A DNA stretch of 10,565 nucleotides from the NCBI GenBank assembly GCA_905373295.1, contig CAJPSJ010000047.1:1-10565 (forward strand), in the 5' to 3' direction. The position numbers and the translations under genes are program-made. This DNA is from an uncultured Campylobacter sp. (GTDB taxonomy: Bacteria > Campylobacterota > Campylobacteria > Campylobacterales > Campylobacteraceae). The notes beneath the pieces are model-generated. The model did no database searches. It was given only the letters and a program-made list of their open reading frames with translations, and was not told the origin of the DNA. Shown piece by piece: positions 6,878-10,565 of this stretch. Within the stretch, counting starts at the first letter, position 1; the number at the start of each line of letters is the position of its first letter.

Positions 6878-8023
6878 ATGAGAGCTTTATGCGTGATCAG
6901 CGGCGGCATGGACAGCGCGACCTGCGCCTATATCGCTAAGCGCGAAGGTTACGAGATCGTGGCGCTGCACTTTGACTACGATCAGCGCACGATGGGCAAG
7001 GAGCGTGAGTGCTTCGGTAAAATTTGCGACGATTTAGGGGTCGCAAAGAGGTTCGTTTTAGACGCTCGTTTTATAGCACAAATCGGCGGAAGCGCTCTTA
7101 CGGATGGCACCTTGCCGATCAGAAAGGGCGCGGCGGAGCTTTGCGGCGCGGCAAATTCTACCGACGCCGAGCTTGATAGTGTGGCAAATTCCAAGAATGC
7201 TGAGCTTAGTAGGCAAAATTTTATCGAGACAAATTCTGCCGCCGAACTAGACGGGCAAAATTCTATCGCGGCAAATTCTACTAATGCCGAGATTGGTGGG
7301 CAAAATTTTGCTGCGTCAAATTTTTCGACGAACCCTGCGGATGCTCTGCTAAGTGCAGATTTGACGCGAAATAGCGGTGGCTGTGCGCAGAAAGACGAAA
7401 TTTTAACCCAAGGCGGCGAAGCTTCACTCGGGGATAATGAAATTTCACCGCAAGACGGCGAAATTTCACTTCAAAGCGGAGCCGAGCCGCAGCAGGGCGA
7501 TAAAATTCCACCCAAGCACGCAGTGGGTGAAATTTTACCACAAAGCCAAAACAATAAAATTTCGCCGCAAAGCCAAAGCGATAAAATTTCACCGCAAAGC
7601 GGCGAGAGCGTGTTTTCGGATCTGCCGAGCACCTACGTGCCGTTTCGCAACGGCGTGTTTTTGAGCATCGCCACCGCGCTCGCCGAGAAGGAGCGCTGCG
7701 ACGCGATTTTCATCGGCGTGGTGCAGGAGGACAGCAGCGGCTACCCCGACTGCGGCGCGGAGTTCATCGGCGCGTTTGAGCGAGCGCTCGATCTGGGCAC
7801 GAGCCGCGACTTTCATCCGCGCATCAAAACCCCGCTCGTGCACCTTAGCAAGGCACAGATCGTCTCGCTGGCGCTTGAGATCGGCGTGCCGCTAGAGCTT
7901 ACGTGGAGTTGCTACGAGCGCGAGGACGCTGCGTGCGGGCTTTGCGACAGCTGCCTGCTGCGGCTTAAAGGCTTTGCGGGCGCCGGCGCAAAAGATAAAA
8001 TCCCTTACGCGATAGAAGCTTAG
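6878..8023 (+). CDS. queC: 7-cyano-7-deazaguanine synthase (QueC) with very large internal insertion
   Basis: QueC converts 7-carboxy-7-deazaguanine to preQ0 with ammonia and ATP, in the cytoplasmic pathway to the tRNA modification queuosine. The N-terminus has the PP-loop ATP motif SGGMDS (8-13). The C-terminus has the zinc cysteines in WSCYERED...CGLCDSC (Cys345, 353, 356, 359). Also conserved are [10 protein letters not shown] (72-81), [13 protein letters not shown] (253-265) and [10 protein letters not shown] (288-297). AAAGGA precedes the ATG by five bases. The protein has 381 residues where about 220 are usual. The stretch at about 85-247 is low-complexity, and subtracting it leaves 218. 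It replaces the loop between [10 protein letters not shown] and TYVPFRN. Both catalytic ends are intact, so the enzyme is probably active. Identification is firm; the effect of the loop is unknown. Confidence 0.95.
   Translation: MRALCVISGGMDSATCAYIAKREGYEIVALHFDYDQRTMGKERECFGKICDDLGVAKRFVLDARFIAQIGGSALTDGTLPIRKGAAELCGAANSTDAELDSVANSKNAELSRQNFIETNSAAELDGQNSIAANSTNAEIGGQNFAASNFSTNPADALLSADLTRNSGGCAQKDEILTQGGEASLGDNEISPQDGEISLQSGAEPQQGDKIPPKHAVGEILPQSQNNKISPQSQSDKISPQSGESVFSDLPSTYVPFRNGVFLSIATALAEKERCDAIFIGVVQEDSSGYPDCGAEFIGAFERALDLGTSRDFHPRIKTPLVHLSKAQIVSLALEIGVPLELTWSCYEREDAACGLCDSCLLRLKGFAGAGAKDKIPYAIEA
7133..7333 (+). repeat. Degenerate AEL...ANS peptide repeat in the queC insertion (first half)
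   Basis: Residues 86-152 split into five units that each begin AEL or AEI and contain an Asn-Ser or Asn-Phe: [51 protein letters not shown] and [16 protein letters not shown]. Unit lengths are 33, 33, 42, 45 and 48 bases, always whole codons. The AANS core also occurs in the ybeY insertion. Confidence 0.75.
7397..7603 (+). repeat. Tandem E/K-I-S-P-Q heptapeptide/nonapeptide repeat in the queC insertion (second half)
   Basis: Residues 174-242 are a tandem array: [62 protein letters not shown] and KISPQSG. Units are 21 bases in the left part and 27 in the middle. The last four RAATTY sites (7503, 7530, 7557, 7584) are exactly 27 bases apart. The pattern suggests growth by slippage or unequal exchange. 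Confidence 0.8.
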
Positions 8024-8267
8024 GCACGTCGCGGTTAAATTTACGGAGCCCGCTCGGCTCTGCGTGTCATCGCAGCGCCTGATATGCGCGGGTTTTGAAT
8101 ACGTAGCGTCGCATAGTTTATAGCAGGATTTTAAACATACGACGGCGGCCTGCGCTTTAGCGCGCGCCGAGCTGCGGCTGTAAATTTAAACCGCGCTTTG
8201 AAATTTTAAAAATTTTAACGAGAGCGTTGCGCACGGTTCAAAGCAAAAGTCAATTATAAATTTAACT

Positions 8268-8295
8268 CCTATGCTTATATTTATTAGCGCATAGG
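8268..8295. promoter_or_regulatory. Inverted repeat upstream of the paralogue operon promoter
   Basis: CCTATGC at 8268-8274 is the exact reverse complement of GCATAGG at 8289-8295, with a 14-base AT-rich spacer. It lies 20 bases before the TATAAT, where a regulator could bind at or next to the -35 region. It could also be a chance hairpin; no regulator is encoded nearby. Confidence 0.3.
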
Positions 8296-8315
8296 CGGAT
8301 ATAAACATATCGCGG

Positions 8316-8321
8316 TATAAT
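8316..8321 (+). promoter_or_regulatory. Probable -10 box for the 8350-9431 operon
   Basis: A perfect TATAAT placed 34 bases before the first ATG, with AAGGAG (8338-8343) in between. No clear -35 is seen, as is usual in Campylobacter. Confidence 0.5.
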
Positions 8322-8349
8322 CCGAGAATTAAATTTTAAGGAGTTGAGA

Positions 8350-8796
8350 ATGGCGTTTGAAAATGCAATCATCACGAAAGAGGATGATGAGAAGTACGGG
8401 TTGAGTAAAATTTTTTATCAATATAGTCCGTATCATGAAGAACTACCTAGAAATTTTGTTGTTGATAGGCAAAAAGATATTTGGTTTCTTTTAATTGAAA
8501 GACTACCAAATGAAGGGTATGATTATGGTTATGGGAGCAACAAGCTATGGAGGCTTTATATTCAAGGAAATAATTTAGATATTCTTTTGGACTACAAATA
8601 TGATCAAGAAGTGGATGGACGCAAATTTCAAAGGGTGTGGAAAATTATCGAGGTAAATGTTATAAATTCTATTATTCCAGATAATGAAGTTATTAAAATA
8701 TTGAGAGATGTTTTGATTGATTTTAAATTTAGACCAGGCTGGGAGGATAAGGATGATTTTAGTGTAGCGTTAATAGATGTAAGAAAGGGAAAATAA
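8350..8796 (+). CDS. Small cytosolic protein, first of a paralogous pair; immunity-like
   Basis: A 148-residue protein. The ATG at 8350 is preferred over the in-frame TTG at 8344: AAGGAG at 8338-8343 is six bases from the ATG and directly abuts the TTG. The resulting MAF start also matches the next gene. No signal peptide or membrane segment is present. It shares with its neighbour the opening MAF...ITKED..KY, the central VDRQKDIWFLL (38-48) and a following LY.QG...DILLD segment. The DRQ(K/R)DIW motif recalls small proteins from polymorphic-toxin and type VI loci that have DRERDIWLR in the same place. That is recollection, not a search result. The DNA is AT-rich compared with queC and tsaD, which hints at acquisition. 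An immunity role is inferred, and no matching toxin is visible next to it. Confidence 0.75.
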   Translation: MAFENAIITKEDDEKYGLSKIFYQYSPYHEELPRNFVVDRQKDIWFLLIERLPNEGYDYGYGSNKLWRLYIQGNNLDILLDYKYDQEVDGRKFQRVWKIIEVNVINSIIPDNEVIKILRDVLIDFKFRPGWEDKDDFSVALIDVRKGK

Positions 8797-8797
8797 A

Positions 8798-9280
8798 ATG
8801 GCGTTTGTAGCAGAATATATTTCGAAAGAGGATATTAAGAAATATGATATTATAAATCGTGTAGATCAGTGCTTGGCAAAATATCATTATTATCCACAGG
8901 AGCCCTATCAAATAAAGTGGTTGAACTGGGTCATCGATAGGCAAAGAGATATTTGGCTTATCTTTGTTTGTAGCCCACATCTACCAGATCCAAGAGACGG
9001 ATATACCGGAGAGGATATTTGGCTGCTTTATTATAAGGGTAGAGAAATTGAGCTTGACATTAGACGGGTCTATGACGAAACTACGAGTAAAATGCTCGTG
9101 GACAATCCGTTTTTTATAAAATATAAGCTAGAAAATATAAATTCTAGTATTGACGGAATTTTGTTAGATGAACTTTATGGCGTCTTGGATGAGGCTTTAA
9201 AAGAATATGGTAGTCGTGGAATTGGCGGTAGAAAATTTCTACCAAAAGAACACCAGATTGTAACATTTTTACACGATTAA
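8798..9280 (+). CDS. Small cytosolic protein, second of a paralogous pair; immunity-like
   Basis: A 160-residue protein whose ATG lies one base after the previous stop. Its ribosome site AAAGGGA (8784-8790) is inside the end of the upstream gene, so the two are translationally close. It parallels the upstream protein: MAF..EYISKEDIKKYDI at the start, WVIDRQRDIWLIFV at 44-57, then LLYYKGREIELDI (76-88) and a helical C-terminal part (LLDELYGVLDEALKEYG, 122-138). Identity appears modest outside these blocks, so the duplication is old or the copies came separately. No membrane segment is seen. The same inference applies as for its partner: possibly an immunity protein against a contact- or T6SS-delivered toxin, though this is unproven. 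Confidence 0.75.
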   Translation: MAFVAEYISKEDIKKYDIINRVDQCLAKYHYYPQEPYQIKWLNWVIDRQRDIWLIFVCSPHLPDPRDGYTGEDIWLLYYKGREIELDIRRVYDETTSKMLVDNPFFIKYKLENINSSIDGILLDELYGVLDEALKEYGSRGIGGRKFLPKEHQIVTFLHD

Positions 9281-9293
9281 GAAAGGATAAAAA

Positions 9294-9431
9294 ATGACGA
9301 GTAAACAAGCTGATCAAATTTTTATTAGACATTGCAAGCGACAAGGACGTGTAACGTTAGCGGTACCGATGGCGATGCGAGCACGAAAAAATTTAACAAA
9401 ACATGGCGCGAGCTTTAAACGCGATGTGTAA
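9294..9431 (+). CDS. Possible 45-residue basic protein or gene remnant
   Basis: An ORF of 45 codons begins 13 bases after the previous stop, with AAAGGA (9282-9287) six bases before its ATG, as good a ribosome site as those of the two genes upstream. The product, from MTSKQADQIF to the end SFKRDV, has 11 Lys/Arg and only two Asp, with one Cys at 14. It has no membrane segment. It could be a true small protein completing the operon or the start of a decayed longer gene. The phrase RKNLTKHGASF loosely recalls the BrnT toxin motif (NxxKHGVSF), but the position at the C-terminus and the short length argue against that. Function unknown. Confidence 0.45.
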   Translation: MTSKQADQIFIRHCKRQGRVTLAVPMAMRARKNLTKHGASFKRDV

Positions 9432-9549
9432 ATTCAAAGCGAAATTTATCCGAAACCTAACCGTGAGCGAGCGCGAGATAAATTTTACTCAAACGCCCAG
9501 CGCGTGAGAAACCGCTAGCGGGCGCAGATTATCTGTAAATTTTAAAATT
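9432..9549. other. Short convergent intergenic region with possible hairpin
   Basis: Between the small ORF and the tsaD stop, 9494-9502 can pair with 9513-9524 (nine pairs, a three-base bulge), and there are three AAATTT words. No T-run directly follows the stem on either strand, so a terminator role is uncertain. It also holds a second copy of the tsaD 3' end (9487-9502). Confidence 0.3.
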
Positions 9550-10557
9550 TCACTCAAACGCCGAGCGTAGATTTAGATGCGGAATGATCTCAAGCTTTGC
9601 GGGTGCCGTGAACTCCTTTTTACGCAGCTTTTCTATCGCCGCGCGCGCGATCATAGCGGCGTTGTCGGAGCAAAATTTCATCGGCGCGAAAAGTATCTCG
9701 CAGCCCGCCCGCTCGCACAAATCCGTCAAAAGCCTGCGCAGGTGCAGGTTCGCGCTCGCTCCGCCCACGACGCCGAAGCGCGCAAAGCGCTTCAGCTCAA
9801 AGATCCGCTGCAATTTATCCAGTATGTGCGCGCACGCCGCGTCCTCAAAGCAGCGCGCCAGATCGCGCATTGCCCGCTCATCCAGCTCGCCCGCCTCTTT
9901 TAGCTTTTCGATCTGCACGCGCACGGCATTTTTAAGCCCCGAAAAGCTATACTCCAGCCGCCTGTCGCCCTTCAGCGGCACGGGCAGCTCAAACCTCGGC
10001 TCGCCGCCTTTTGCGAGCTCCTCTATGAGTGCGCCGCCCGGGTAGCCGAGACCCAGCATCTTTGCGATCTTATCGAAGCTCTCGCCGAAGCTGTCGTCGC
10101 CCGTGGTCGCTAAAATTTCGATACCACCCGCCGCGTCGATATACAAAACCATCGTGTGTCCGCCGCTAACGAGCAAAACGCCCATCGGAAATCGCGCCTC
10201 GCCGCCTAAAAACAGCGAGTAAACGTGACCTATGAGATGATTTACGCCGATGAGCGGCAGATTTAGCGCGAGCGCGAGCGCTTTTGCCATATTTACGCCG
10301 CCAATCAGGCTCACGCTGAGCCCCGGGGTATTGGTCGCTGCGACGGCGCCAAGCTCGCTAAAATAGGGCTTTGCGCGCTGTAAAATCCGCGGCAGCGCCT
10401 CCGTATGCAGCCTCGCAGCAAGCTCTGGTACGACGCCGCCGTATTTGGAGTGATCGGCCTCCTGGCTTATTTTTTCGTAAAATTTTAGCTCGAAACTGCG
10501 CTCATCCATCACCGCGACCGAGCTGTCGTCGCAGCTGCTCTCAATAGCAAGTATCAC
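9550..10557 (-). CDS. tsaD: tRNA N6-adenosine threonylcarbamoyltransferase (TsaD)
   Basis: TsaD (Kae1/Qri7 family) transfers the threonylcarbamoyl group onto A37 of ANN-decoding tRNAs, working with TsaB and TsaE in the cytoplasm. The 335-residue length is normal. The signature is intact: MILAIESSCDDSS at the start, GGVVPELAARLH (40-51), the metal ligands His107 and His111 in NHLIGHVYSL, VSGGHT (130-135), TGDDSFGESFDKIAKMLG (152-169), YPGG, FSGLKNAV (205-212), GGASAN (265-270) and CSDNAAMIA with Asp298. The start is GTG at 10557, where family alignment expects it. Only eight bases lie upstream in the window, so its ribosome site is not visible. Unlike PriA, YbeY and QueC here, it has no low-complexity insertion. 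Identification is firm. Confidence 0.96.
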   Translation of the reverse strand: MILAIESSCDDSSVAVMDERSFELKFYEKISQEADHSKYGGVVPELAARLHTEALPRILQRAKPYFSELGAVAATNTPGLSVSLIGGVNMAKALALALNLPLIGVNHLIGHVYSLFLGGEARFPMGVLLVSGGHTMVLYIDAAGGIEILATTGDDSFGESFDKIAKMLGLGYPGGALIEELAKGGEPRFELPVPLKGDRRLEYSFSGLKNAVRVQIEKLKEAGELDERAMRDLARCFEDAACAHILDKLQRIFELKRFARFGVVGGASANLHLRRLLTDLCERAGCEILFAPMKFCSDNAAMIARAAIEKLRKKEFTAPAKLEIIPHLNLRSAFE

Positions 10558-10565
10558 ACAAAATC

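Larger units (their letters stand above)
7130..7618 (+). repeat. In-frame low-complexity insertion in queC
   Basis: About 163 residues without any recognised domain sit between two conserved QueC segments. The DNA holds 15 RAATTY words between 7153 and 7589, against one in the remaining roughly 660 bases of the gene. The insertion has two halves with different peptide repeats and different RAATTY phases. The first eight sites are read with AAT as a codon (Asn-Ser or Asn-Phe). The last seven are read as RAA-TTY with a shifted frame (Glu/Lys-Ile). Confidence 0.88.
8024..8349. other. Intergenic region between queC and the paralogue operon
   Basis: No supported gene in these 326 bases. The left two thirds are GC-rich, like queC. 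A seven-pair stem with a five-base loop (8044-8050 with 8056-8062) lies shortly after the queC stop but has no T-run, so it is at best a weak terminator. From about 8180 on, the DNA turns AT-rich with several AAATTT words. The right end holds an inverted repeat (8268-8295) and a TATAAT (8316-8321) serving the next operon. Confidence 0.5.

Noticed and set aside
7281..7592. Minus-strand frame opposite the queC insertion with repeated Lys-Phe pattern
   Set aside because: It mirrors the palindromic AAATTT words of the repeat and lacks a start region with a ribosome site, so it is a by-product of the queC repeats.
7397..7603. CRISPR-like array
   Set aside because: The units are directly adjacent, in frame and degenerate, without unique spacers of even length.
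7130..7618. Intein or inserted domain in QueC
   Set aside because: No intein splice motifs (Cys/Ser start, His-Asn end) and no folded-domain signal; the stretch is made of short degenerate repeats.
8344..8349. TTG start two codons upstream for the first paralogue
   Set aside because: It abuts the AAGGAG ribosome site with no spacer, whereas the ATG at 8350 has the right spacing and matches the MAF start of its paralogue.
9294..9431. BrnT-type toxin
   Set aside because: Only a short KNLTKHGASF phrase resembles BrnT; it is at the end rather than near the start of the protein, and the rest of the fold is missing.
9584..10045. Long open frames on the + strand opposite tsaD (also 9577-9903)
   Set aside because: They lie fully antisense to a firmly identified tsaD, have no ribosome site and are of low complexity (Ser/Ala/Arg-rich), as expected from GC-rich codons read backwards.

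Overview
The window looks like a chromosomal segment of a Campylobacter, probably one of the oral species with higher G+C such as the C. gracilis/showae/rectus group. The reasons are the very frequent AAATTT words, TATAAT -10 boxes without a clear -35, AAGGAG ribosome sites, and campylobacterial forms of PriA, YbeY, QueC and TsaD. The species is an inference.

Layout. 2-826 is the 3' part of priA (+). 946-1869 is an unrecognised multi-spanning membrane protein (+). 2117-6031 is a three-gene block (+): two small membrane-anchored proteins, then an 881-residue protein. That protein joins an N-terminal papain-like domain, RTX calcium-binding repeats, a von Willebrand A (VWA) domain and more RTX repeats. 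The block has a TATAAT box in front and a strong hairpin terminator behind. 6194-6823 is ybeY (-), divergent from queC at 6878-8023 (+). 8350-9431 is a compact AT-rich operon (+) with two related small proteins and a 45-codon ORF. 9550-10557 is tsaD (-).

Two themes stand out. First, priA, ybeY and queC each carry a large in-frame, low-complexity, hydrophilic insertion at a natural loop (about 113, 73 and 163 residues). The insertions are packed with RAATTY words, usually read in the same phase (Asn followed by Ser, Phe or Leu), and those of YbeY and QueC are built of short tandem peptide repeats. RAATTY is the site methylated by CtsM in C. jejuni, which marks DNA for natural uptake. The loops may therefore act as DNA-level signals tolerated inside housekeeping proteins. 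TsaD, of normal length, lacks one.

Second, two accessory blocks look like inter-bacterial conflict or surface-interaction modules. The RTX/VWA protein has no signal peptide, so type I secretion is likely. Its putative Cys/His hydrolase domain is in AT-rich DNA unlike the rest of the gene, and an inner-membrane-anchored periplasmic protein lies just upstream as a candidate immunity or partner protein. The paralogous pair at 8350-9280 resembles small immunity-like proteins with a conserved DRQ(K/R)DIW motif. The functions of both blocks are inferred.
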